DNA from: Cobetia crustatorum
Lineage (GTDB): Bacteria > Pseudomonadota > Gammaproteobacteria > Pseudomonadales > Halomonadaceae
DNA: 64,000 nt
Assembly: GCF_000591415.1 (NCBI RefSeq)
Contig: NZ_JEMF01000050.1
Span: 30,714-94,713 of the forward strand
Reading direction: 5' to 3'
The notes beneath the pieces were generated by a model. It had not been told where the DNA came from and ran no database searches. It worked only from the letters and a program-made list of their open reading frames with translations. A program made the position numbers and the translations under genes. Of the stretch, positions 1-12,554 are shown piece by piece (within the stretch, counting starts at the first letter, position 1; each line of letters starts with the position of its first letter).

Positions 1-42
1 CTGCCATTGGCAGCCGGCCGCGTCGAGGGTCAGCTGCGTCAA

Positions 43-1059
43 TTACTTCTTGAGGTCAGCCAGGGTCAGCTGGGTGCGGCTCTCGACCTGCTGACGCAGG
101 GCTTCACGCTCTGCCTTCGGCAGCGGGATCAAGCCGATCCCCTTGAGGTAGCCCAGTTCACCGATCATCTTCTCGCTCATGAACAGCGTGTTGTAGGCTT
201 CCTGCGCAGGAACGTCATCCTTGTGCTGGTTCTTGACGTAGTAGAACAAGGAGCGAGAGACCGGGTACTCACCAGAGGAGATGGCATCAGCTTCCGGCTC
301 AACACCGTCGATGGAAGCTCCCACTACCTTGTCAGCATTCTCTTCAAGGAAGGAGTAGCCGAAGATCCCGAAGGCTGCCGTGTTTTCCGTCAGCTTCTGG
401 ATAATCAGGTTATCGTTCTCGCCGGAAGCGATGTAGTGACCATCCTGGCGGATATTGGTATAGCCTTCGCCGCCGTAACCTTCCATGTCTTCAGTGGCAA
501 CTTCCATCACCAGCTCTTCGAACGCATCACGCGTACCGGAGGTAGAAGGCGGCCCGTAGACAGTGATCTTGCGATCCGGCAGCGACTTGTCGATGTCAGA
601 CCACTTCATGTACGGGTTATCGACCAACTTGCCATCGACCGGCACCTGAGCGGCCACGGCCATGGCGATCTGCTCGCGGGTCAGGTTGATGTCGCCGTTG
701 TCGACAGACTGAGCGAAGGCGATACCATCAAAGCCGATCTTGGCTTCGGTGATGTCGGTCACACCGTTGTCTGCGCAGCGCTCAAACTCGGAAACCTTCA
801 TGCGACGAGAAGCGTTGCTGATGTCCGGCGTATTGTCACCGACACCTTCGCAGAAGAGCTTCATGCCGCCACCAGACCCGGTGGACTCGATGACCGGCGT
901 CGGGAAATCGCTGGTCGCGCCCAGCTCTTCAGCTACGTAGCTGGAGAACGGGTACACCGTGGAAGATCCAACAATGCGTAGCTGCTCACGCGCTTGTGCT
1001 GCACTGATTGAAGCGGCCATGACCGCGACTGCAATACCCGTCTTGAGGAACGCCTGCAT
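43..1059 (-). CDS. pstS: phosphate ABC transporter substrate-binding protein PstS
   Basis: Periplasmic phosphate-binding protein that delivers inorganic phosphate to the PstCAB importer. About 338 residues. A signal peptide (residues 1-23, hydrophobic core, AQA cleavage motif) is followed by the family hallmark REQLRIVGSSTVYPFSS, which carries the Ser/Thr phosphate-binding loop; a second binding loop reads PPSTSGTRDAFEELV. The ORF extends upstream, but the ATG at 1059 is chosen because AAGGAG lies about 8 nt before it and the signal peptide begins there. A PhoB-type box lies about 80 bp upstream. pstC, pstA and pstB would be expected further left, outside the window. Function is known from the family; regulation is inferred from the box. 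Confidence 0.93.
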   Translation of the reverse strand: MQAFLKTGIAVAVMAASISAAQAREQLRIVGSSTVYPFSSYVAEELGATSDFPTPVIESTGSGGGMKLFCEGVGDNTPDISNASRRMKVSEFERCADNGVTDITEAKIGFDGIAFAQSVDNGDINLTREQIAMAVAAQVPVDGKLVDNPYMKWSDIDKSLPDRKITVYGPPSTSGTRDAFEELVMEVATEDMEGYGGEGYTNIRQDGHYIASGENDNLIIQKLTENTAAFGIFGYSFLEENADKVVGASIDGVEPEADAISSGEYPVSRSLFYYVKNQHKDDVPAQEAYNTLFMSEKMIGELGYLKGIGLIPLPKAEREALRQQVESRTQLTLADLKK

Positions 1060-1136
1060 GCCTGAAACTCCTTGCGATAAGAATGAGCCACTGAGGGTTG
1101 GCTTCTTGTCTACAGGGAGTACCTTGCCAAGCATTC

Positions 1137-1154
1137 ATGACAACTGTGTGACAG
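1137..1154 (-). promoter_or_regulatory. Pho box (PhoB-binding site) upstream of pstS
   Basis: Read on the minus strand the site is CTGTCAC ACAG TTGTCAT: two 7-bp direct repeats separated by 4 bp, the exact architecture of a PhoB box (consensus CTGTCAT-N4-CTGTCAT). It sits about 78 bp before the pstS start. A further TTGTCAT copy lies at 1173-1179 but out of the 11-bp phase. Phosphate-starvation control of pstS is well established in related bacteria. Confidence 0.8.
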
Positions 1155-1205
1155 TCGCGTCGGCATGAGGCCATGACAAGGGTTTATTCGCTCATAACGA
1201 AGCAC

Positions 1206-2423
1206 TTATGCTTGTGATCGTTCATGGCGCGCCAGTGCACGTCGCCCTGCCAGCACACGCAGCAGGATATTGCTGACCAGTGCCGTGGCCAGCATGCCTA
1301 GGATCATCGGCCACAGGCTATTCAGTGCCAAACCCGCAATCAGCATGCCAATCAACGCACCGCTGGCAAATTGCAGGCTCCCGATCAGTGCATTGGCCGT
1401 GGCACTGATACGTGGGAAGTATTCAAGCGCAGACGAGATCGCATTGGGCGCCACCATGCCATTGGCCCCCACGAACAGCATCAGCAATGGAGCAATGATG
1501 GACAGACGATCCAGCCCCAGTGCCAGCATCATGACCAGCAGCACTGCCGCTGCCAGCTGAATGCCGATACCGATGCGCAACAGACGTGGCGGTGAAAAAC
1601 GTGACAGCAGGCGCACGTTGAGGCGATTGGCGGTGAACATGAACAGGATGTTGGCGCCAAACAGCACCGGATACCACGAAGCGGTGACGTCAAAGTGCTC
1701 CATGTACACGTAAGGTGAGGCCGTAATGAAGGCAAACATGCCACCGAAGCCCATCGCTTGCGTCAGGGCATAGCCCATCGCCGGACCATGTCGCAGTACG
1801 CTGACATAGTCACGGGCGACCTGAGCGATGCTGGCAGGTGACTCTCCTTCCTCGCGGCGACGCAAGGTTTCCGGCAGGTACAGTGGCAGCACCACCAACA
1901 AAAAGGCCGCATAGGCCGCGAGGAAGGCAAAGATCAACCACCAACCCGCGATTCCCAGTAACAGACTGCCAATCGCAGGCGCTATCAACGGCGCCAGCAT
2001 CATGATCACCGCCACGGTCGATAACACCTTGGCTGCCTCACGACCGCTAAAACAGTCACGCACGATCGCTGAGGAGTTGACGACCGAGGCGCCACCGCCG
2101 AGAGCCTGCACAAAGCGCAGTGCCCACAAGCCCTCGAGGCTATCGACTTGGGTGATCGCCAGACTCGCCAACAGGAAGATGGCAATCCCTGACAGCAACA
2201 CTGGCTTGCGACCGAGGCGGTCCGATAGTGGGCCAAAGATCAGCTGCCCCAGCGAGAAGCCGAGCAGAAAGATCGATAGCGACAACTCGGTATGGTGCAC
2301 CGTGGTGTCGAGATCTTCCGCCATCGCCGGCAATGCCGGCAGATAGGCATCAATGGCCAACGGAGCCAGTGCAGTATTGGCAGCGACCAACAAGGCCAGC
2401 TGACGAGTTTGACGCTTGTCCAC
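1206..2423 (-). CDS. Bcr/CflA family multidrug efflux MFS transporter
   Basis: Inner-membrane drug/proton antiporter of the major facilitator superfamily, 12 predicted membrane segments, about 405 residues. The N-terminal helix contains the family-typical ANTALAPLAIDAYLPALPAMAEDL, and the loop between helices 2 and 3 carries the MFS motif A-like GPLSDRLGRKPVLL. A GTG start at 2423 is preferred because GGGAGGAG lies immediately upstream; an in-frame ATG at 2444 exists but has no visible ribosome site. It is separated from pstS by the Pho box region and is divergent from transaldolase. Substrate cannot be told from sequence; bicyclomycin, chloramphenicol or sulfonamide export is known for relatives. 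Confidence 0.85.
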   Translation of the reverse strand: MDKRQTRQLALLVAANTALAPLAIDAYLPALPAMAEDLDTTVHHTELSLSIFLLGFSLGQLIFGPLSDRLGRKPVLLSGIAIFLLASLAITQVDSLEGLWALRFVQALGGGASVVNSSAIVRDCFSGREAAKVLSTVAVIMMLAPLIAPAIGSLLLGIAGWWLIFAFLAAYAAFLLVVLPLYLPETLRRREEGESPASIAQVARDYVSVLRHGPAMGYALTQAMGFGGMFAFITASPYVYMEHFDVTASWYPVLFGANILFMFTANRLNVRLLSRFSPPRLLRIGIGIQLAAAVLLVMMLALGLDRLSIIAPLLMLFVGANGMVAPNAISSALEYFPRISATANALIGSLQFASGALIGMLIAGLALNSLWPMILGMLATALVSNILLRVLAGRRALARHERSQA

Positions 2424-2559
2424 ATCTCCTCCCGGAATATTCATGACGACGGCACCAATAGTGGGACACTAGTCGCGACTGCTTAAAGATAGACAGTCCT
2501 GCCGCCAGATAACGACAGTGGGCGTGCCGCCGCACAATTGGTACAGTTGAGAGCACTCA

Positions 2560-2595
2560 CGTGATGGATGTCACATGAGTGTGATAAATTTCACA
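2560..2595. promoter_or_regulatory. tandem CRP/Vfr-like palindromes between the MFS gene and tal
   Basis: At 2580-2595 there is TGTGA-TAAATT-TCACA, a perfect pair of CRP half-sites with the canonical 6-bp spacer. Immediately upstream, 2560-2575 reads CGTGA-TGGATG-TCACA, one mismatch from the same pattern. Their centres are 20 bp apart (about two helical turns), so two dimers could bind the same face. The sites lie about 130 bp before tal and about 140 bp before the divergent MFS gene. Assignment to CRP (or Vfr) is inferred from the motif only. Confidence 0.6.
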
Positions 2596-2723
2596 TCAAT
2601 CATCACATTGTCCATTTTCGACATCTGCTGGCAGGCGGCAGTACGACTGCCCTGCCCTTCACGTCTTGCCTCTTCATGCGGGCCACCATCAGGCGGTTCG
2701 CGCTCAGCACAGGAAAATCTTGC

Positions 2724-3662
2724 ATGGCTCAGGACAAGCTCTCCCAGCTCAAGGAAATGACCACCGTAGTCGCCGATACCGGTGATCTCGATGCTATCCG
2801 CCGTTTCTCCCCTACCGATGCTACCACTAACCCGTCGCTGATCCTGCAGGCTGCACAGGACCCATCACGCCGTGAGCGTCTGACCGAAGTGGCTCGCACA
2901 GCGACTGATATCGATGACGCTGTCGATGCCGTGGCCGTGGATATCGGCACTGAAATCGCGGGCCTGGTACCGGGCTACGTCTCTACCGAGGTCAGCGCGC
3001 GCCTGTCTTTCGATACTGACGAAACCATTCGCCGCGCACATCGCATCATCGAACGCTACGCAGCCAACGGCGTCGGTCAGGAACGTATCCTGATCAAGAC
3101 CGCCTCTACCTGGGAAGGTATCCGCGCTGCCGAGAAGCTCGAGCGCGATGGCATTCGTACCAACCTGACACTGCTGTTCAACTTTGCGCAGGCTCAGGCA
3201 TGTGCCGACGCTGGCGTGACACTGATCTCGCCCTTCGTTGGCCGTATCCTCGACTGGCACAAGGCCCAGCAGCCCAACGCCGACTTCAGTGGCGACAATG
3301 ATCCCGGCGTGGAGTCAGTCAAGTCGATCTACGACTACTACAAGGGCCATGGCTACAAGACTATCGTGATGGGCGCCAGCTTCCGCAATACCGGTGAGAT
3401 CGAAGCGTTGGCCGGTTGCGATCGCCTGACCATCTCTCCCGCACTGCTGGGTGAACTGGCCGAAACCAGTGGCCAGCTGACGCGTCGTCTGATCCCGTCC
3501 GATGCCGAGCGCAACGTTCAGGAAGCACTGAGCGAAGCCGACTTCCGCTGGGCCATGAACGAAGATGCCATGGCGACCGAGAAGCTGGGTGAAGGTATCC
3601 GCAAGTTCATGGCTGACCAGCGCAAGCTGGAAACGCTACTGGCTGAGCTGCGTAGTCACTGA
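2724..3662 (+). CDS. tal: transaldolase
   Basis: Cytosolic enzyme of the non-oxidative pentose phosphate pathway; it transfers a dihydroxyacetone unit from sedoheptulose 7-phosphate to glyceraldehyde 3-phosphate. 312 residues, close to E. coli TalB (317). The Schiff-base lysine is visible as K125 in [17 protein letters not shown], with the conserved acid in VVADTGDL near residue 18 and TTNPSLI around 34-40. The open frame runs 52 codons further upstream, but the ATG at 2724 matches the family N terminus ([10 protein letters not shown]) and has AGGA in front. It is flanked upstream by CRP-like sites and downstream by a strong terminator, so it is probably transcribed alone. Confidence 0.95.
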   Translation: MAQDKLSQLKEMTTVVADTGDLDAIRRFSPTDATTNPSLILQAAQDPSRRERLTEVARTATDIDDAVDAVAVDIGTEIAGLVPGYVSTEVSARLSFDTDETIRRAHRIIERYAANGVGQERILIKTASTWEGIRAAEKLERDGIRTNLTLLFNFAQAQACADAGVTLISPFVGRILDWHKAQQPNADFSGDNDPGVESVKSIYDYYKGHGYKTIVMGASFRNTGEIEALAGCDRLTISPALLGELAETSGQLTRRLIPSDAERNVQEALSEADFRWAMNEDAMATEKLGEGIRKFMADQRKLETLLAELRSH

Positions 3663-3704
3663 GTGCATTAGCACGAATCGAGTCGATACGCATCGCACTG
3701 ACGC

Positions 3705-3741
3705 AAAAAAGCGCCTGCCGTGACTCACGGCAGGCGCTTTT
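3705..3741. terminator. bidirectional rho-independent terminator after tal
   Basis: Near-perfect inverted repeat GCGCCTGCCGTGA / TCACGGCAGGCGC (3711-3737), with an A-run on the left and TTTT on the right, between the convergent tal and STAS genes. It can end transcription from both sides. Confidence 0.85.
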
Positions 3742-3817
3742 CATTGGGATGAACTCGAGAGGAGATGAGCCCCCTTACGCCACGCGAGCCTGACGGTACA
3801 GGCCGACACAGCATGGC

Positions 3818-4363
3818 TCAGTGCGAATGGCGCTGCTCCTCGCTTTCCAACAGCTCGATCAGTGGCTGGAACTGGAGACGATTATGCCCGTTCAGACACA
3901 TCAACAGACGATGCGCCTCAATAATACGGCCACGCAATTCGCCTTCTTCCGGCATTTCAGACGGTAGCTCAGCCAACGGTGCCTCATCACAGCAGCCGGT
4001 AGAGTCGAGCCCCGCCTGTTCTGCCGCTGGCAGGCTATTGGCATCCACGACACTGGCGACTTCATCAAACCCCATCACCTTGAGCATGGTCAAGACGTCA
4101 GAATGTGTGGCGACGACCTGCGCTGGCAGCACTAAACGATCACGTACCGCCAGCGCCAGCTTGGCCAGAAAGCCCAGCGCCGTGGAGTCGACATTGGTTG
4201 CTTCGCGCAGGTCGATGATCACGCTTTCCAGCCCATCGACTGCCGCCACACGCTGCACCTGCAGGTCCAGCGTGGCGCACAGTGTCAGGCGCACATCACC
4301 GGACAGCTTGAGCACGAACAGGCCATCGTCAAACACGGCCTGGATACGTCCTTCATCCATCAT
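3818..4363 (-). CDS. STAS-domain anti-sigma factor antagonist
   Basis: Probable cytosolic anti-anti-sigma protein of 181 residues. The N-terminal half (about 1-105) is a STAS domain: LKLSGDVRLTLCATLDL, then VIIDLREATNVDSTALGFLAKLA, where S60 or T61 in DSTALG is the expected phosphorylation site. The C-terminal 75 residues are acidic and histidine-rich at the end and match no domain I recognise. The gene starts 11 bp inside the end of the preceding PP2C phosphatase gene, which fits a switch in which the phosphatase dephosphorylates this protein so that it can capture an anti-sigma factor (as for RssB/RssC-type and HsbR/HsbA-type pairs in pseudomonads). The cognate kinase or anti-sigma factor is not in the window. 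Confidence 0.8.
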   Translation of the reverse strand: MMDEGRIQAVFDDGLFVLKLSGDVRLTLCATLDLQVQRVAAVDGLESVIIDLREATNVDSTALGFLAKLALAVRDRLVLPAQVVATHSDVLTMLKVMGFDEVASVVDANSLPAAEQAGLDSTGCCDEAPLAELPSEMPEEGELRGRIIEAHRLLMCLNGHNRLQFQPLIELLESEEQRHSH

Positions 4364-5504
4364 GGAATCCTGTCAGCGTCATCAGGGTAAGGTCATCCGG
4401 CAACTCGCCATCCAGCGCCAGTCCGCGGCGCAGTCCCTGCACATCATCACTGCTCAGTATCCGTTGATGCAGTGCTCGTGTTCTATCTTCCAGCGACTCT
4501 CCGGGCAGGCATTCCAGTACTCCATCACTGGCCAGCCACAGGCGAAAGCGCACAGGAAGCGCCACACGATACGCCGGATAGTGGGTGCCTGGGAAGAGGC
4601 CGACCGGCCGCCCTCCCCCTTCCAGCACGTGCAGAGCGCCATCCGGTGTCACTAGTACTGGCATCGGTAGCTGTGCCCCCAGCGTGTAGTGCAACGCACG
4701 TGTCTCGCGATCAATCACGCCACACAGTACGGTGGCATGCTTACCGATACCACTGTCGAGCAGCTCACGATTGAGCAGTGCCAGCCACTCAGGGCCAAAA
4801 GACTCCGGCGTATGCTCGTCCCAGTGGCGTATCGCACGCGAGAACAACAGTTTGAGCAGCACCGTCACAAAAGCTGATGATGCTCCATGCCCGGAGACAT
4901 CCGCGAAATAGAACAGGCTGAAGCGCTCATCAATCGCCTGATATTCGAGAAAATCTCCCGACAGATACAGTGAGGGCGACAGACAGTATTCATAGCAGAT
5001 GCCATTGATACGTTGACCACTCTCGGGCAATAGCCGCTGCTGAATCTGACCGCCGGCCTGCTGGTCCTGACGTAATAACGCCAGGTGAGTCTCCAGATGC
5101 TCATTCAGCTCTTCAAGACGCGCACGTGCCTTGGCATGCTCATGCGCCAGCTGGTGATGCTCCGCGGCCCGCTTGAGCAGAGTGCGGAGTACCGAGCCGT
5201 GCTCGCGCGGCGATATCAGGTAGTCCACCAGCCCTGCTTCCACTGCTGGTAGCAGACATTCGTCACCACGTGTCTCGGCGACCACCACAGTCGGCAATCG
5301 CTCGGCCAGTCGCGCCCAATCATGGCTTGCGACTGCCCCGACATGCGCCACCACCACCGCGACACCGCTAGGCAGTGCCGCAATGCTATCGCAGGCAGCG
5401 ACAGCACAGTGGTCATCTGTCAGTACTGTCGCCAGTGAATCACGCCGCATACCGGGCAGATCAATCAGACCGATCAACAGACGCTTGCCTTGCTCATCCG
5501 TCAT
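4353..5504 (-). CDS. response regulator-like protein with PP2C (SpoIIE/RsbU) phosphatase domain
   Basis: 383 residues. Residues 8-110 have the length and pattern of a receiver domain, but the place of the phospho-acceptor Asp at the end of strand 3 reads VVVAHVGA (about residues 51-57), so it looks degenerate. Residues 112-155 form a charged, probably coiled-coil linker. Residues 160-380 are a PP2C phosphatase: GDFLEY (D184), ADVSGHG (D202), ASDGVLE (D327) and LPDDLTL (D370/D371) are the metal-binding acids, all present. The gene overlaps the downstream STAS gene, its likely substrate. Inferred role: input-controlled dephosphorylation of that protein in a partner-switching pathway, possibly acting on a sigma factor or biofilm output. 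Confidence 0.82.
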   Translation of the reverse strand: MTDEQGKRLLIGLIDLPGMRRDSLATVLTDDHCAVAACDSIAALPSGVAVVVAHVGAVASHDWARLAERLPTVVVAETRGDECLLPAVEAGLVDYLISPREHGSVLRTLLKRAAEHHQLAHEHAKARARLEELNEHLETHLALLRQDQQAGGQIQQRLLPESGQRINGICYEYCLSPSLYLSGDFLEYQAIDERFSLFYFADVSGHGASSAFVTVLLKLLFSRAIRHWDEHTPESFGPEWLALLNRELLDSGIGKHATVLCGVIDRETRALHYTLGAQLPMPVLVTPDGALHVLEGGGRPVGLFPGTHYPAYRVALPVRFRLWLASDGVLECLPGESLEDRTRALHQRILSSDDVQGLRRGLALDGELPDDLTLMTLTGFHDG

Positions 5505-5646
5505 GCCAGCCTCTCGTGCCAGTCAATCGAAACACTCGTGAGCCCCATCTTCGGGGCAGTCTTTAGCCCCGGTCTCGAGATGATCTTGAATCCCGACGGT
5601 CCGATAGGGCCTCATGACAGCGCTGTCGCATCGCGGCAGGCATTGC

Positions 5647-6408
5647 CTACTGACTATCATCTTCCGGTGCAAAGGCACCGTCGAGATCCGTATCATCGAA
5701 GCTGTCGCTGGCAAAGGGATCATCACCCAACTTGCCATCGTTGATATCGAAGTCACGGCGCTGCAGATAGGCATCACGAATGAAGCTGTAGCGATCGCCC
5801 TGAATCAGCTTTTCCTGCTCAAGGAATCCGGCACGGGTATCGACCAGATCGAGCGCCTTGAGGCCGTAACGCACCTTGTCATCTTCGATGTAAGTGGTCG
5901 GGTTGCTATACATGTCCACCGGCAAGCCTGCAGTATCACGTACGGTACTCGGGCCCAGCAGCGGCAGCATCAGATACGGACCCTGGCCCGTACCCCAGAC
6001 CGCGAGGGTCTGACCAAAATCTTCCTTGTCGACACTCCAGCCAAGCTCGGTCGCGGGATCAAACAGTCCACCGATACCCACGGTAGAGTTGAGCAGCAGA
6101 CGCCCGGTAGAGACACCCGCATTCGCCCACTTCCACTGCAACACTGAGTTGAGCATGGTGCGCACCTCTCCCAGATTGGAGAAGAAGTTGCCTACACCGT
6201 CCTGCACCAACTCAGGCGTTACATAGTCATAACCCTGTGCCACCGGCTTGAGTGCATAACGATCGAGGGTGTCATTGAAGGTATAGACGTTGCGATTGAA
6301 GCCCTCCCACGGGTCTTGGGGATTCGGCTCACTGTTGCCCGGACTGGCGCACCCGGCCAGTAGGGACATGGCCAGCAACGCCGGCAGGGAAGTCTTGATC
6401 GTGTGCAT
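5647..6408 (-). CDS. mlaA: MlaA (VacJ) family outer-membrane lipoprotein
   Basis: Lipoprotein of the Mla pathway, which removes misplaced phospholipids from the outer leaflet of the outer membrane with the porin partner and MlaC. 253 residues from the ATG at 6408, which has AGGTGA upstream and starts a lipoprotein signal ending LLAGC, with lipidated C20; an upstream in-frame start is less likely. The body shows family features NPQDPWEGFNRNVYTFNDTLDRYALKP (split here only for description), LLLNSTVGIGGLFDPA and PYLMLPLLGPSTVRD. The C-terminal tail is strongly acidic (DDTDLDGAFAPEDDSQ). It stands alone; mlaBCDEF are not nearby, as is common for mlaA. Confidence 0.92.
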   Translation of the reverse strand: MHTIKTSLPALLAMSLLAGCASPGNSEPNPQDPWEGFNRNVYTFNDTLDRYALKPVAQGYDYVTPELVQDGVGNFFSNLGEVRTMLNSVLQWKWANAGVSTGRLLLNSTVGIGGLFDPATELGWSVDKEDFGQTLAVWGTGQGPYLMLPLLGPSTVRDTAGLPVDMYSNPTTYIEDDKVRYGLKALDLVDTRAGFLEQEKLIQGDRYSFIRDAYLQRRDFDINDGKLGDDPFASDSFDDTDLDGAFAPEDDSQ

Positions 6409-6589
6409 CTCGTCACCTGTAAGTCTGTTGAACGCCTGCAGCGCCCTCACTGCCCGCTTATTGTGTCGCACATACCCTGCGCCTCACATCGGACAAAAAG
6501 TCGCCTTGGCTATCAGATCCGGCTTTCTTTATACGTTTCGCGCCGACCAAGAGCCAGCGCAGGATCCCTGCCCTACGCAATAATCTGCT

Positions 6590-7783
6590 TCACCCACAGC
6601 GTTTTAGCAGCACGCTACCCGCGCTGTAGCCTGCACCGAACGAACACAGCACACCGAGACTGCCCGCAGCCAGATCATCATGATGCAGATGAAAGGCAAT
6701 CACGGAGCCTGCTGAACTGGTATTGGCGTAGCGATCCAGAATGATTGGCGCTTCCTGCTCAGAAGGATCACGGCCCAGTACGCGCCGCGCAATCATGTCG
6801 TTCATATGGCGGTTGGCCTGATGCAACCACATGCGATCGAGATCACTGCCAGTGGCATCGATATCGCCCAGATGCGTAGTGATCAGTTCAGCCACCAGCG
6901 GGCAAACCTCGCGGAACACACGACGGCCTTCCTGGATGAACAACTTGTCATCAGCGGACTCGACAGCGCCATCCTCACGCGCAGCAGTGCGATTGAGGAA
7001 GCCGAAGTTGTTACGGATGGCATTGGAGAAACGAGTAACCAGCCGCGACCCCAGCACTTCGAAACCATCAGTGCGTGTGGCGACATCGGCGGCCTCCAAC
7101 ACGACAGCAGTGCAGGCATCGCCGAAGATGAAGTGACTGTCGCGATCACGGAAATTGAGGTGTGCGCTACAGATCTCTGGATTGACCATCAACACACGCT
7201 TGGCGCTACCACTGCGGATCGCATTGGCCGCCGTCTCGATACCGAAGGTGGCGGAGCTACACGCCACATTCATGTCAAAGGCATAGCCGCCGGCCAAAAG
7301 CGCAGCCTGCAATTCGACTGCCACCGCCGGATACGGGCGCTCGAGATTCGAGCAGGCCACGATCACCAGGTCAAGATCCTCGGCCTTGACACCAGCAGCG
7401 GCCAGCGCCTCGTGCGCTGCTGCCACGCCCATCTCACATTGCACGGAGGACTGGTCATTAGCGCGGGCGGGCAAACACGGCCGCATCCGCTCAGGATCAA
7501 GAATACCCTCGGCATCCAGTACGTAGCGACTATGAATACCTGATGCCTTGACGATGAACTCGGCACTTGATTCAGTACGCGCCGTAAGCTCACCACGTGC
7601 GATGGCATCACTGTTGGCGGCATTGTCCGCCGCGACCCAGGCATTGAAAGAGGCGACCAGCGCTTCATTGCTGATGGCATTTTTCGGGGTATAGAGCCCG
7701 GTACCGGTGATCAGTACCCGGTGATTACCGTTAGCAGTCTTGTCTTGATTGCCAGTGGCACGCAGATTGTCATTGCTGGGCAT
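6590..7783 (-). CDS. beta-ketoacyl-ACP synthase III-like condensing enzyme
   Basis: Thiolase-fold condensing enzyme of 397 residues, longer than canonical FabH (about 317). The Cys-His-Asn triad of KAS III is visible: C175 in MNVACSSATFGIE, H321 in MWLHQANRHMNDM, and N354 in RYANTSSAGS. The insert around residues 55-115 and the length resemble the pseudomonad PA3286-type enzymes, which take acyl-CoA from beta-oxidation into fatty-acid synthesis. That specific role is only inferred. AGGAG lies before the ATG. It stands alone between mlaA and hrpA. It could serve as the organism's main initiating KAS III or as an accessory one. Confidence 0.85.
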   Translation of the reverse strand: MPSNDNLRATGNQDKTANGNHRVLITGTGLYTPKNAISNEALVASFNAWVAADNAANSDAIARGELTARTESSAEFIVKASGIHSRYVLDAEGILDPERMRPCLPARANDQSSVQCEMGVAAAHEALAAAGVKAEDLDLVIVACSNLERPYPAVAVELQAALLAGGYAFDMNVACSSATFGIETAANAIRSGSAKRVLMVNPEICSAHLNFRDRDSHFIFGDACTAVVLEAADVATRTDGFEVLGSRLVTRFSNAIRNNFGFLNRTAAREDGAVESADDKLFIQEGRRVFREVCPLVAELITTHLGDIDATGSDLDRMWLHQANRHMNDMIARRVLGRDPSEQEAPIILDRYANTSSAGSVIAFHLHHDDLAAGSLGVLCSFGAGYSAGSVLLKRCG

Positions 7784-8158
7784 GCATCCACTCCTGACGG
7801 CGGCGCCTGCCGGGCACGGCCTATGTAATAGTGTGATGGTGATAGCGTGGCCGGCGCAGGCCTCTCTTCGTACATCGTCTAGGAGAGATCAAGATCCTCT
7901 GGCCATGTCACCAGAATCATGTCACCCCTATCGCTCCTGCATCACGCCTTCAGAATCATTATCTTCAGTGTACGCTGTATCGCCAGTCACAGACGCCTGA
8001 GCGCAGCTCTTCGTGACTTATTCAGGCGAATCTTAAACAGCAATCTCTGCATGCAGCTTGGGCCATCCGACACAATCTCGCCTCCACGCAGGAGTCACGC
8101 AAGCAGCATACGTTGCGAGTAGCCTCGACAATGTCCAGACAGCATTCTCAAACAGCCT
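7784..8158. other. intergenic region, no gene seen
   Basis: About 375 bp between the KAS III-like gene start and the end of hrpA. Short ORFs on the plus strand here have no ribosome site and no recognisable protein. The KAS III ribosome site (AGGAG) is just right of 7783. I found no convincing hairpin, tRNA or promoter. Confidence 0.4.
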
Positions 8159-12342
<4,184 letters not shown>

Positions 12343-12444
12343 GGACTGCCTCTTCTCAACCAGAGGCCGCACGCCTGAGCGCACAGCCGAAAACTCTCGG
12401 AATTCGGTCACCCACGCACAACCTGTCGCAGAGACCTGAATGAC

Positions 12445-12474
12445 AAAACGGCCCGTCACTTGGTGACGGGCCGT
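12445..12474 (-). terminator. rho-independent terminator after fadD
   Basis: Perfect 12-bp inverted repeat ACGGCCCGTCAC / GTGACGGGCCGT (12448-12459 and 12463-12474, 3-nt loop). Read on the minus strand it is followed by TTTTG, so it ends fadD transcription before hrpA. Confidence 0.8.
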
Positions 12475-12554
12475 ACATTGTAGCCTTGCCAGCAGCCGCG
12501 CCCAACCTTGGGCGGCTCAGGCATGACATCTGTGCCTCTCGCGGGACACCACCC

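Noticed and set aside
7..981. 324-codon open frame on the plus strand opposite pstS
   Set aside because: Shadow of pstS; no start signals, and the pstS frame has a signal peptide and family motifs.
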